Positions 49,391-59,300 of a DNA stretch of 64,000 nt are shown piece by piece. How positions within the stretch are numbered: position 1 is the first letter of the stretch; the number at the start of each line of letters is the position of its first letter. The notes beneath the pieces are model-generated. The model ran no database searches. It saw only the letters and a list, made by a program, of their open reading frames with translations, and had not been told where the DNA came from. This DNA is from a virus. The DNA lies in IMG/VR virus record IMGVR_UViG_3300009155_000048, positions 43,135-107,134 of that record. One strand, given 5' to 3'. A program made the position numbers and the translations under genes.

Positions 49391-50947
49391 ATGCCAATTT
49401 ATACAGTATCCACGAATCCAAAAAATATACCAGGACTAAAATTCTGGTTAGATGCTGCTGACACATCAACCCTATCTTTAACCAATACAACTAATGTTGG
49501 TACTTTTTCTGCTGTTTCTAACGGTGTAACTTATAGTGGTAACAACTCAGGACCAGGAGTAAATTGGAAAAATGGAACACCAATAGCCTCTGTTGGATAC
49601 TTAACATATAGTGCAGTATTATCAACTACAACCATAGTATCAAGCATTAGAGATAAAGCAACTGGAGTAACACTATCTGCTGATATATCAGGAGTTATAC
49701 CAACAACTGGGGTTGCTTATAGTGGAACACCAACGGTAAATGGACCAAGATATCTCTATAACAATATAAATGATAAAAATACTATATTATTTAATTATGG
49801 AACAAATAGTGGTGGAGTATATGGACTAAAGGCGAGTACTATGTCCAACTTTATTAGTGCTACACACTCATACTATGCGGTTTTTTCAAATGTATCCAGA
49901 CAAACTAATCAATATGGACAGTATTTAATATCAATATTTAAACCATCTAGATTATTAACCAATGGTGGTTATCCAAATATCGCAACAGCTCTATATAGTA
50001 CTAATACTCAATTGGTCGAGACTGCACAAACTACAACATCAGCACCATATTTATCTGTAGTTGCTCCTATAAATCCCACAACATCTTGGAAAAAAGTTAA
50101 TATTATTTCAGCAAGATTTTTAGGAACATCATCAATGGGTAGATGGTCATTTAACAGTAAAGATAGAAACTATACAATCTATGGAAAGACAGCTTCTTCC
50201 AATCCAATACACATTGCTGGAGATAAACCACCAATTGGTGTAACAATATCAAATGCTAAAATGGTATTAGGTGACTATTGGTTATCACCATATACCGTGG
50301 CTTCCACCACACCAATTCCACCAAATGTATATTTTTGTGAATTTTTATATTACGATAGACAATTAACCGACCAGGAACATTATAAAGTTGTACAATACTT
50401 AGAAAATAAATGGATAAAGCCAGAAGAGGAAACAAAACCAATACAAGTATGTCAATTTTATAAAAACTTCACATATGGAGCTGGTAGTTCACAGATACTA
50501 ACTGGTACAACTTTAGGGATATCAAATACATATGAGGCAAATTTATACCACACAGCATCATATGAAGGTAGGTTCGCACTTGTTCAGATTGCTACAACTG
50601 GGGAAATACTTCCAACAGGAAGTAGTTTATATGGACAAAGATTATATTGTAGAGTAGATATACTACCAACAACACAAAGTGATGGTACACCACCAAAGGG
50701 AACTCAGACGGGAATGGGATTTTGGCTTGGACAAGGAGGAGGATACTTTACACCAAATACAAGACCACCTGATTTTTATATACCACCCGGGGCATCTGGA
50801 TCATATGAAGGTGTGTGTACCTGGGGATCAACAGCAGTTAGTAATAGAATTTATATTCAAAATTCTAATGAATCAGTTGGTAAAACATGGAGCGGATGGG
50901 TTAAAATTAAAATAGGAACAGTGGGATGTGGATTAAATCCCTCTTGA
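49391..50947 (+). CDS. Virion protein with LamG/concanavalin-like lectin domain
   Basis: 518 residues. IPGLKFWLDAADTSTLSL opens, and YYDRQLTDQEHYKVVQYLEN with KW closes, a concanavalin-A-like domain as found in many phage and Bacteroidetes surface proteins; the stretch between (about 10-340) is beta-rich with aromatic patches. A second beta domain follows (about 360-518; QVCQFYKNFTYGAGSSQILT, YEGVCTWGSTAVSNRIYI, TWSGWVKIKIGTVGCG). It probably binds sugar on the host surface. It lies directly after the fibre gene and its 3' end overlaps the convergent gene by 15 bases. Confidence 0.75.
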   Translation: MPIYTVSTNPKNIPGLKFWLDAADTSTLSLTNTTNVGTFSAVSNGVTYSGNNSGPGVNWKNGTPIASVGYLTYSAVLSTTTIVSSIRDKATGVTLSADISGVIPTTGVAYSGTPTVNGPRYLYNNINDKNTILFNYGTNSGGVYGLKASTMSNFISATHSYYAVFSNVSRQTNQYGQYLISIFKPSRLLTNGGYPNIATALYSTNTQLVETAQTTTSAPYLSVVAPINPTTSWKKVNIISARFLGTSSMGRWSFNSKDRNYTIYGKTASSNPIHIAGDKPPIGVTISNAKMVLGDYWLSPYTVASTTPIPPNVYFCEFLYYDRQLTDQEHYKVVQYLENKWIKPEEETKPIQVCQFYKNFTYGAGSSQILTGTTLGISNTYEANLYHTASYEGRFALVQIATTGEILPTGSSLYGQRLYCRVDILPTTQSDGTPPKGTQTGMGFWLGQGGGYFTPNTRPPDFYIPPGASGSYEGVCTWGSTAVSNRIYIQNSNESVGKTWSGWVKIKIGTVGCGLNPS

Positions 50948-51202
50948 TAAAATAATATCAAGATTCTTCTTGGTGAATCCATCCAATGGTCCACCACCAT
51001 CTTTTAAATAACTTTGGTATAAATCTTGGTAATCATCATAAGTGTAAAACTCACCATCTTCACCCATTAAAATTTGAGTATCGGATTGCGATAATGAAAC
51101 AGGTAATTTTTGCTCAGGGTAATTTGGTCCCATAGTGTTTTGACCAATCAACTCCCAACCACTTATAGATTCATTAAATTCATTAAAGTTTTTAATTCTC
51201 AT
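50933..51202 (-). CDS. Candidate capsid-targeted small protein, 89 residues
   Basis: Start chosen at MRIKNFNEFNESISGW (ATG 51202), since the longer frame extends into the upstream gene; the N-terminus fits the shared signal, with FNE|S a possible cut at residue 10. The mature part of about 79 residues (LIGQNTMGPNYPEQKLPVS, DTQILMGEDGEFYTYDDYQD) ends in GPLDGFTKKNLDIILSRGI. Not recognised. Its start overlaps the end of the preceding minus-strand gene by 11 bases, which has a similar N-terminus and the late promoter. Confidence 0.6.
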   Translation of the reverse strand: MRIKNFNEFNESISGWELIGQNTMGPNYPEQKLPVSLSQSDTQILMGEDGEFYTYDDYQDLYQSYLKDGGGPLDGFTKKNLDIILSRGI

Positions 51203-51656
51203 CCTCAACTGGAATTTTTTCAAAAAACTCATCTTGACTACTCAATGAGTATGTATCATGATTAAAATCATACTTGATATTATATAGAAATCTATCGTGT
51301 AATTTTATTTCACCATGTTTTAGGAATAATAAACAGGTATCATCTTCAAAATCATTCTCAATAGAAACTATTTCATCATTTATTTGACCATCTTTATCAT
51401 AAAGATCACAGATAACTTTTCTACCATTATCCAATAATTCACTTACTTTATCAAAAGCTGTGTTCTTAGATAGATGAGACATATCGGTCAAATCTTTATC
51501 CATTATTTGATCATATTTACTCAAAAACTCTTCCTCTCTAGAGGTAAGTTTTTGATGAGATGATATCTTATCAAGGATTCTATTCAACTCATCATCCTTT
51601 ACTGATTCTCTCAATGTTAGGTATTTACTCCATTTTTCAAATTTCATGATTCTCAT
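51192..51656 (-). CDS. Candidate capsid-targeted protein, 154 residues
   Basis: N-terminus MRIMKFEKWSKYLTLRESVK fits the shared pattern; TLRE|S (residue 17) fits the (L/I)xE rule. It continues with DDELNRILDKISSHQKLTSREEE then FLSKY, the same helical hairpin found in the proteins at 28940 and 35145. The middle has a strand-rich section (KVICDLYDKDGQINDEIVSI, TCLLFLKHGEIKLHDRF). Late promoter 51667-51677, back to back with that of the tape measure gene. Function unknown. Confidence 0.62.
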   Translation of the reverse strand: MRIMKFEKWSKYLTLRESVKDDELNRILDKISSHQKLTSREEEFLSKYDQIMDKDLTDMSHLSKNTAFDKVSELLDNGRKVICDLYDKDGQINDEIVSIENDFEDDTCLLFLKHGEIKLHDRFLYNIKYDFNHDTYSLSSQDEFFEKIPVEDEN

Positions 51657-51666
51657 AAGTTATAAT

Positions 51667-51677
51667 GTATATATTAA
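51667..51677 (-). promoter_or_regulatory. Late-type promoter TTAATATATAC
   Basis: Exact match 10 bases before the ATG at 51656; divergent from the plus-strand motif at 51691. Confidence 0.6.
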
Positions 51678-51690
51678 AGACCTAAACTAA

Positions 51691-51702
51691 TTTTATATAT
51701 AC
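51691..51702 (+). promoter_or_regulatory. Late-type promoter TTTTATATATAC
   Basis: Plus-strand match 21 bases before the ATG at 51724. Confidence 0.55.
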
Positions 51703-51723
51703 TATAACAATTTATATTACTAA

Positions 51724-54594
51724 ATGGATAAGAAGTTATTAGACGCATTGAACAATTTATCTTACGCACTTGAAGAGATTGCCAACTCACTTAAAGACAA
51801 TAAGGGTGGTAAGGAAAATAAGTCTGCAACAACTACTGCTTTACAAAGTGGAAAGTTGGATAAACAATTACAATCCATCGATAAAGGTGTAAAACAATTA
51901 CAATCCGATAATAAAAAGATCTTAAAGAATCAAGAAACAATAATTGCACTAAGTAAGAAAAAGCCAGCTGAAAAAGATCCACTTGATAAAGCAACCGACC
52001 CTAAGCAAAAAAATAAATTAAAAGATGGATTAGCATCTATTATGATGATTGCAGTTGGTGTATTGGCGATTGGGTTAGCATTCAAATTAATTGGGAAAGT
52101 TAACTTCTTATCCGTAATTGCCTTAGCAATTGCCTTACCATTAGTGGCAATGGCATTTGAGAAAATCGCTAAGATGAAAGACTTAAAGTCTTCCGAAATT
52201 AAAAATATTGTTTTAGTTACAGTAGCAATGGCAGCCGCTATTGCTGCATCATCTTGGGTTTTACAATTAGTTAAACCAGTTGGTATATTTAAGTTGTTTA
52301 CTGCAATTATGATTGCGGCAGCTTTTGGCGCAATCTCTTATGGATTAGGAAATCTATTAACCGGATTTAAGAAAGCTAACATCGATAAGAGTACAGCTCT
52401 AAAATTAAGTTGGCAATTACCATTGGTATTTATTGCACTAAGTGCCGCTATTGCCGCATCATCTTGGGTATTACAATTGGTTAAACCAGTTGGTATATTT
52501 AAGTTATTTACTGCAATTTTAATTGCGGCCGCCTTTGGTGCAATAGCTTATGGATTAGGTAACCTATTAATCGGAGTTAAGAAAGCTAAGATTGATAAAA
52601 AAATGGCAATTGATTTAGCATGGCAACTACCATTAGTATTCATAGCATTAAGTGCCGCCATCGCCGTATCATCTTGGGTGTTACAATTAGTTAAACCAGT
52701 TGGTATATTTAAGTTGTTTACTGCAATCATGATTGCCGCCGCCTTTGCTGTAATTGCCTATGGATTGGGTAACTTATTAGTCGGATTCAAAAAGTCTAAG
52801 ATTGATAAAAAAACAGCAACAGACTTAGCATGGCAATTACCATTAGTATTCATTGCGTTAAGTGCCGCTATCGCAGCATCATCTTGGATATTACAATTAG
52901 TTAAACCAGTTGGTATATTTAAGTTGTTTACTGCAATACTAATCGCCGCTATGTTTACGGTAATTTCATTTGTTATACCACACCTAATGAAAGGAATTAA
53001 AAATGTTAAAGTAAAAGATGTTTTAACAGGTGGGTTAGTCTTATTAGCTATAACTGCTGCAATTGTTGCTGCTTCTTGGTTAATAAGTGTTATGAAGCCG
53101 ATAAGTATAGCAACAATGTTTAAGCTAATATTTCTAAGTATATCATTAGGTATAGCCACTATTGCATTAGCTGGTACAATTTATATTCTTAATAAGATAG
53201 GTAAATTATCAGATTATATCAAAGGTGGTGTAGTTGTTCTTGTTTTAGCATTAACGATTGCAGTAGCCTCAATGATTCTATCAATTGGTAAATATAAAAA
53301 TTACCCATCACCAAAATGGGCTCTTGGTGTTGGTTTAGCCTTAGCATTCTTTGGTATTGGAGCTGTCTTACTTGGAACTCAAGTTATGAACCCATTCTTT
53401 TACGCGGGACTTGGTATGATATTAGTTGTTGGTGGAACTATTGTCGCACTATCATATGTTTTATCAGCTGGTCAATATAAAAAGTTTGCATCAAAAGAAT
53501 GGGCAGTCTCCACCACTCTATTATTAGGAACATTTGGATTATTAGCCGTTGCACTTGGATTAATAGCACCAATTGTTGCACTGGGTGTTGTATCAGCTTT
53601 AGCTATTGTTGGATTTATATATGCAGCAGATTTAATATTCAGAAAAGGAGAATTTAAAAAGTATCCATCAAAATCATGGGTCTTACCAACTACTTTAGTT
53701 ATTGCAGCATTTGCAGCAACAATGGTTGGATTAGCACTGATATCACCATTTTTATTAGTTGGTATTCCAGCCGCACTAGCTGTTGTTGGTATGATTTGGG
53801 CAATAGATAAGATATTTCAAAAAGGTAAATTTAAAAAATATCCAAGTAGAGAGTGGAGTAGAGGTGTCGCACAATCCATTGCCGATATGGTTAAAATAAT
53901 GGATAACACTAGCTTTACATCAGTATTAAAAGGTGGATTATCTTCTCTTTTTGGTGGTGGTGTTGATGATGTCGCTAAAGCAATTTTGAAGTTAGATAAC
54001 ATATTCTCAAAGGGTAAGTTTGTAAATTATCCTAAAAATGACTTTATGAAGAACATATCCTCTAATGTTAGAACATATGCTGATTTAGCCAAATACATAG
54101 TCGATTCCAAAGCTGATAAGTTAAATGTTAAAGATATTACAGATGGAATGATTGGATTAGCAAATGGATATTCTCTATTAGCAAATGGTGTTGCAAAATT
54201 GAATACACAATTACAACAAATTGATGTTGAAAAATTAACTGCTCTCAAAAATTTGACTGGATCTATTGTTCTTTTATCACTAATGGATTCTGATCAATTT
54301 GAAGATATGATGGATGCCTTAGAGGATAAAGCTCAAATATTCATAGATGTTATGAATGATTTAGATAAATCAGGACCAGAGAAGGTTAAGGGTGGAACAA
54401 AAGGAGCCCCAGCTGCACAAGTAAGAGGAAAAGCTGCACCTACTGGACCACCAGCAAAAACAATGGGTGATTTATATAGTATAATGCAACAAGTAAATCA
54501 AAATTTGGCGAATATCGCTAAAACTAATGATAATATGTCTAAGTATGTTGATGAGATTAGATCATCAGATATAGACTTGAAAAAGAAAAAATAA
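51724..54594 (+). CDS. Putative tape measure protein with hydrophobic tandem repeats
   Basis: 956 residues. An N-terminal coiled coil (about 1-95) is followed by more than 500 residues of alternating hydrophobic helices. Four tandem 70-residue repeats (about 178-425) are almost identical around ASSWVLQLVKPVGIFKLFTA, and three further units have the form GKYKNYPSPKWALG or GEFKKYPSKSWVLP after a hydrophobic helix. The C-terminus is amphipathic and ends in a polar QQVNQNLANIAKTNDN helix. Length, helix content and position in the tail module suit the tape measure that sets tail length and may enter the host membrane, though it could also be a baseplate hub-associated membrane protein. Late promoter upstream. 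Confidence 0.7.
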   Translation: MDKKLLDALNNLSYALEEIANSLKDNKGGKENKSATTTALQSGKLDKQLQSIDKGVKQLQSDNKKILKNQETIIALSKKKPAEKDPLDKATDPKQKNKLKDGLASIMMIAVGVLAIGLAFKLIGKVNFLSVIALAIALPLVAMAFEKIAKMKDLKSSEIKNIVLVTVAMAAAIAASSWVLQLVKPVGIFKLFTAIMIAAAFGAISYGLGNLLTGFKKANIDKSTALKLSWQLPLVFIALSAAIAASSWVLQLVKPVGIFKLFTAILIAAAFGAIAYGLGNLLIGVKKAKIDKKMAIDLAWQLPLVFIALSAAIAVSSWVLQLVKPVGIFKLFTAIMIAAAFAVIAYGLGNLLVGFKKSKIDKKTATDLAWQLPLVFIALSAAIAASSWILQLVKPVGIFKLFTAILIAAMFTVISFVIPHLMKGIKNVKVKDVLTGGLVLLAITAAIVAASWLISVMKPISIATMFKLIFLSISLGIATIALAGTIYILNKIGKLSDYIKGGVVVLVLALTIAVASMILSIGKYKNYPSPKWALGVGLALAFFGIGAVLLGTQVMNPFFYAGLGMILVVGGTIVALSYVLSAGQYKKFASKEWAVSTTLLLGTFGLLAVALGLIAPIVALGVVSALAIVGFIYAADLIFRKGEFKKYPSKSWVLPTTLVIAAFAATMVGLALISPFLLVGIPAALAVVGMIWAIDKIFQKGKFKKYPSREWSRGVAQSIADMVKIMDNTSFTSVLKGGLSSLFGGGVDDVAKAILKLDNIFSKGKFVNYPKNDFMKNISSNVRTYADLAKYIVDSKADKLNVKDITDGMIGLANGYSLLANGVAKLNTQLQQIDVEKLTALKNLTGSIVLLSLMDSDQFEDMMDALEDKAQIFIDVMNDLDKSGPEKVKGGTKGAPAAQVRGKAAPTGPPAKTMGDLYSIMQQVNQNLANIAKTNDNMSKYVDEIRSSDIDLKKKK
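52240..52960 (+). repeat. Four tandem 210-bp repeats in the tape measure gene
   Basis: The block TTAAACCAGTTGGTATATTT recurs exactly at 52271, 52481, 52691 and 52901, a period of 210 bases (70 codons). Other positions differ mostly at third codon bases. Confidence 0.92.
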
Positions 54595-54613
54595 ACAAAT
54601 AATTGTTTATTTA
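54589..54613 (+). terminator. Hairpin after the tape measure gene, overlapping the next promoter
   Basis: AAATAAACAA/TTGTTTATTT stem around ATAA; the 3' arm merges with the late-type TTTAATATAAA. All-A/T except two G-C pairs, so a weak terminator. Confidence 0.45.
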
Positions 54614-54620
54614 ATATAAA
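54610..54620 (+). promoter_or_regulatory. Late-type promoter TTTAATATAAA
   Basis: One base off the consensus, ending four bases before the ATG at 54625. Confidence 0.45.
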
Positions 54621-54624
54621 TTAC

Positions 54625-55059
54625 ATGAAAAACATTTCAATTTTTAAAAAAATATCACTATTTTTTACATATAGAAAAGCTATAAAAAAGATAGAAAAAC
54701 AATTAGAAAGAGAATTTAATATCAGAATAGATGGAGCTTATAGAATCTACACAGTATTAAATGTACCATCAGAACTAATTGAAGAACCATACAATCTGAG
54801 AAAAGGTGATATTGATACACTAGCTCAAAATTTTATCAAAGAATATTCATCACAACTATCTAAATTTTTAGATGCAAATGGATTATATGAGCTTTATGAT
54901 TTCTATGATGTAGAAAAAGTTGATAAATATAGTTATCTTTTAATATTTGGATTTTCAGTATTCAACTCACAGAAAGTATTTAGAGGTATTTATCTCTATT
55001 GGATACCGTCTATTGTGATAATATCTATATTAACTTGGTTATATTTTCAGTTATTTTAA
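54625..55059 (+). CDS. Hypothetical protein with C-terminal membrane segment, 144 residues
   Basis: Basic N-terminus (MKNISIFKKISLFFTYRKAI), a globular middle (FNIRIDGAYRIYTVLNVPSE, NLRKGDIDTLAQNFIKEYSS, YLLIFGFSVFNSQ) and a single C-terminal hydrophobic helix (LYWIPSIVIISILTWLYFQL). Its position after the tape measure suggests a tail- or baseplate-linked protein, or a membrane factor, but this cannot be decided. Late-type promoter with a four-base leader. Family not recognised. Confidence 0.6.
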   Translation: MKNISIFKKISLFFTYRKAIKKIEKQLEREFNIRIDGAYRIYTVLNVPSELIEEPYNLRKGDIDTLAQNFIKEYSSQLSKFLDANGLYELYDFYDVEKVDKYSYLLIFGFSVFNSQKVFRGIYLYWIPSIVIISILTWLYFQLF

Positions 55060-55106
55060 TAAACTTTTATCTTCATTACATTTATAATAAAAAAACAATT
55101 TACAAT

Positions 55107-55532
55107 ATGAGCAAATTTTATAGTTTGTCAGATGAAACCATCGACACCTTTAAATCAATTTTCAACAAAAAGTCTTTTCCATTTAATGTTGGTTTTCAAT
55201 TTGTTGGATCTGAATCACAAAAAAATCTAATCAAAATCAGTAAAATGCCTGATCAGTTTGCATTTATTTTAGAAAAAGAATTATTGATTAGTATCAATGA
55301 TGATTTAATGAGTGTATTTGAAGAAGAGTCAATTCAAATTCTTATGGAACAAGAAATTGATAAAATTTCTGTTAATATGGATACTGGAAAAATTAAAATG
55401 ATTAAGCCAGATTTGACAACTTTCTCAGGACTTATAAACAAGTATGGAATTGAAAAAGTAGCAAAAGCAAATAAAGTTGAAGAACTTTATGCTGAACAAA
55501 AACAAGATGCTGAAGAAGACTTTTTAGCATAA
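55107..55532 (+). CDS. Phage putative metallopeptidase-like protein with degenerate active site
   Basis: 141 residues from MSKFYSLSDETIDTFKSIF (ATG 55107). The section ELLISINDDLMSVFEEESIQ, then ILMEQEIDKISVN and KPDLTTFSGLINKYGIEKV resembles the phage putative metallopeptidase domain, in which a strand is followed by a LxxHExxH helix. Here the helix reads MEQEIDK: both histidines are gone, so the protein should not bind zinc as a peptidase. It may be a structural or regulatory descendant. It lies 48 bases before an apparently linked gene of 237 residues. Confidence 0.5.
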   Translation: MSKFYSLSDETIDTFKSIFNKKSFPFNVGFQFVGSESQKNLIKISKMPDQFAFILEKELLISINDDLMSVFEEESIQILMEQEIDKISVNMDTGKIKMIKPDLTTFSGLINKYGIEKVAKANKVEELYAEQKQDAEEDFLA

Positions 55533-55578
55533 AACTAATTATTAACAAATAATATAAGAATAAAATTAAATAAACAAC

Positions 55579-56292
55579 ATGGAAAATAAAGTTGAAACAA
55601 ATGTAGTTAAGCCAAATTTAACAATCTTTGAAGGTGAATCGGAATACCGTTTAATCTCTCTTGAAAATGAGACACTCTTAGACAATAAAATTAATGAAAT
55701 TACAAACTTCATGATAACAAATCATGGAAAAGGAAAATCGGATTTAGAAAAAGATAACCTTTATGGTGATGCTAAATCTAAATGGGAAGAGTATGCTACA
55801 ATTTTAAGAGATGTTAAATACACATTTCACTTAAATAGAAAACAATATCAGTTCTTAACCGATCTTTTAATTGATAAAATGGAATATGATGTTAACACAG
55901 TATTCTTAGCAATTGAATTAACAAATATGTTGGGTCAATGGAAAGAGTCTGGTACGTTAAAAGATGACACTTCGGTGCAAGGATATACTTCCGACGCAAC
56001 AGAAGTAACTTATATGTATCACTTAATTTCAAAATATAAAGTTAAGGGATTGAGCAATTCATCATACAGATTCGCGGAAGTTCTTCGTAAAATTGGACAC
56101 ATTTCTAAAATTATTGCTTACTATGATACACATGCAAAAAATCTTTCAAAAGAAATCCAAACTTGGGTAGCATCTTTTGAAGATGGTGTACAAGTAGAAG
56201 GAAAAGATTGGGGAACATCAAATTCTATTGTTGAAGAAATTGTAGAGAAAACAACAAAGAAGAAGAAAAAAGAAGAAGCAACTCAGGAATAA
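55579..56292 (+). CDS. Hypothetical protein, 237 residues
   Basis: Mostly helical: LIDKMEYDVNTVFLAIELTN, TEVTYMYHLISKYKVKGLSN, RFAEVLRKIGHISKIIAYYD. The N-terminal 35 residues are acidic and the last 20 are very basic (TTKKKKKEEATQE). The phrase KVETNVVKPNLTIFEGE echoes KMIKPDLTTFSG of the preceding protein. No motif points to an enzyme. No clear late motif; AT-rich leader of 46 bases. It ends at a strong bidirectional terminator. Confidence 0.6.
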   Translation: MENKVETNVVKPNLTIFEGESEYRLISLENETLLDNKINEITNFMITNHGKGKSDLEKDNLYGDAKSKWEEYATILRDVKYTFHLNRKQYQFLTDLLIDKMEYDVNTVFLAIELTNMLGQWKESGTLKDDTSVQGYTSDATEVTYMYHLISKYKVKGLSNSSYRFAEVLRKIGHISKIIAYYDTHAKNLSKEIQTWVASFEDGVQVEGKDWGTSNSIVEEIVEKTTKKKKKEEATQE

Positions 56293-56294
56293 TT

Positions 56295-56325
56295 AAAAAA
56301 CCTCTCAATTGAGAGGTTTTTTTAT
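56295..56325. terminator. Bidirectional terminator
   Basis: AAAACCTCTCAATTGAGAGGTTTT palindromic hairpin with T runs both ways, between the gene ending at 56292 and the giant minus-strand gene ending at 56328. Same core as the capsid terminator. Confidence 0.9.
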
Positions 56326-56327
56326 GC

Positions 56328-59300
56328 TTATAATGTTGGTGTTGTAATTAATGCAATTGGCTCAAATGGCCCAATTGGATCAATGTATCTAATAGGATCT
56401 GCCATATCATTCAATCCTCTTATCTCATAATTCTTTTTAGAGGTATAAATCTGACCATATCCATTATCACTCGTTACCTCAATAGTAATAAATGGATCTA
56501 TATTAGAATCAATAGAAAAATTGTAAGAATGTGTGCCAGTTCTATACTCATTCAATGTTTGAACAGGAACAAAATTTAAATTCTTCCATTCGGTGATATC
56601 AATCCATTTAGCATAAGATCCATTATTTAGAACATCATAATAAGGAGTATATACAGAAGCAGTTCCAAATTGTACAAATGATGATTGTGTACCCACATAC
56701 TCATAGATATTTCTATCATAACTTACAATTTGACCCAATTGATAATCAGTTTTAGTGTCCCATAGCGGAGCTTCATCATATTTTTTTGGATTTTTAATTT
56801 TATTATTAACTATTACTGACTCATATACTTTACCATAATAAGTAACTCTATCATCTATTGTATAAGTAGTAAATGGATTCCATTCTTTATAAGTTTTATA
56901 AGTTCTAATCTTAATTGTAAAGTAATCTGGAGCAGAAGAAGTAGCAGTCATAAAATCAATATGACAAGTATAAACAGTACTTGAACTATTAACCGGCATC
57001 AAATAAGCTTCATTTAAATGAAAGTCAACTGGAGTCATAGTTTGTCTCATATTTATAATCTTAGTATCATAATTTCTATGTGAAATAGTATTAATACCAA
57101 CAAAGTCAGCTCTACCAGTTATGTCCAATATTCTATGTGTAATTGGTATTACATTCTTTTGTAACCAATATTTCAATCCCTGTAATTTCATAATAACTTC
57201 AGCTAATGAATACATTAACACATTATTACCTTCTTTATCGGTAATCTTATAAGTTAAATTGAATAGATTCGTGTCCTCAAAATTAGGATTAGGCATTGTA
57301 TGTTTAATAAAATCATTGACGGTCCAACCCTCAACTGTATTATCAAAAATGTCCGGAATCTCCACCTTAAATAACTTAAAGAAATCCGGCGAGTTTGTAT
57401 TAATGTTTCTATAGTATTCATATAATTCTAAATCATTATATCCAAAATAGTTAATAGCATTAATGATAGCCTTATATGATCCAACATAAGGGAAAATCTC
57501 ATGTCTAACCATTAACATTTCCTTTCTCTTTTTATTTAAATATGTCCAATCTATACCTTGTTCATTAATATCATATTCCTTAAAAATATAAGTATCATCT
57601 GGAGCAACCAACTGACCAGTGTTTGATAATTCTATTTTATATCTAACATCTTCTATCTCAGTTTGTCCAGAGATATTAAATCTACCCAATTCTTTATCAA
57701 TCACCTTGAACGTAGTAGTTAAGTAAGTTGTTTTATTTATCTTTGGATAATCATCAATTTGAGTAAATTCATCAAAAATAACATCAACAAAATCAACTAC
57801 AATTGACCTAGTATAAACTTGTCTAATTTTGAATACTTTACCATTATTGACAGCCACATACTTATTATTCTTAATATTTGTGTAATCTGATACATTAACT
57901 TTAAGTAACTGACTAGCTTTCAACCCTCTAGTAACACCACTTGAATTCTCTGTGAAGACACTAGTAGAGTTAGCATTTAAGTAAATTACACCATAATCAC
58001 CATTAACACTATCTTTTACAAACTTAAATTGTAAAATATCAGAGTTAGCACTAGTAGTCTTAATAGTAAATGATATATCTTCTCTTTTATATAAAACTAA
58101 TTTAGAAGCCATTGGGCCCTCATTATCAGCTCTAAATCCAATAAATATCTCCATTGGTTCCGGAACTATTGATAAATTATCTTCCGAATCAACATGATCT
58201 AATGTATGAACAATCTCATCAAATATAGTTTGTTGATACTCCGACAAAGAAATAAAATCTAAATTCTTATTTGGATTTTTATTTAATGATATTGTTGTTA
58301 GTGGTTTTGGTCCAGTGTATGCGTAAGCACCAGTTGTTGTCAATTGTTCACCAGAGAAATCATATAAGAACATCTCAGGATATTCATCAGTTTCCCACTT
58401 CCAAACATATTTAACATATGGGTCATTATTGTAGTTTTCTCTTGGTTTTCTTAGATACTCTCTTGTTTTCAACCAAAGTGTTGTATGTGGAATATAATCA
58501 TCATGTAAAGTGCCATAATTAGTGTCAACCACATTTGAATAAGTTAATCCATTAAGAGTTATAGTAGAATTTAGTGTAACACCGATTTCAATAATTGAAT
58601 TCAATGATGGTTGAACACCAAACATACTTTTTCTATCTGGATTATAAATCATTTTAGTTATACCAGTTGAGAAAGACTCATTGTGTTTTATAGAACCATT
58701 CATCGCATCTAATACAAATACTTGATTAGAATTCTGAGCGGCCATATAGACATCACCATCATACTGACTAAATGCCAATTTACCATAATTAGAAGTTAAA
58801 ACACTAGCAACCAAATTACCCGACAAATCGATACTAGTATATTGAGAACCCTGTGATACTTCAATATCACCAGTCATATTATTGAAAACTAAATCATTAA
58901 ATGTCACATTTGTTGCAATGGTGGATATTGTTTGAGTAGCACCACTATTTAAGTTAATCAAATTAGAAGCACCAAACACATATACAGAAGTATTGACCGG
59001 TTCAAAGAATATACCAGGTAACAATCCAGTGATACTATAAGTTGTTTGTAATGTTCTAGATGAACCATCAATTCTACTTAAAATGTCATTATCCTGTGTA
59101 ATATACATATCATTTTCACTATCATTAAATACCATTTTTAAAGTATTACCGGAAGTGGTAACATAAGTAGTTCTAGTAGAAGTAAAATTAGTAGCCGACC
59201 ATATATCAACTCTTGTTTGTGAGGAATAACTAACATAAACATCACCATTAGATGTGTTAATAACACAATCGCTTGGTATAGATGATAAAGAAATAGAAGC

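Noticed and set aside
52548-53159. Minus-strand repeated frames opposite the tape measure repeats
   Set aside because: They merely mirror the 210-bp repeats of the plus-strand gene.
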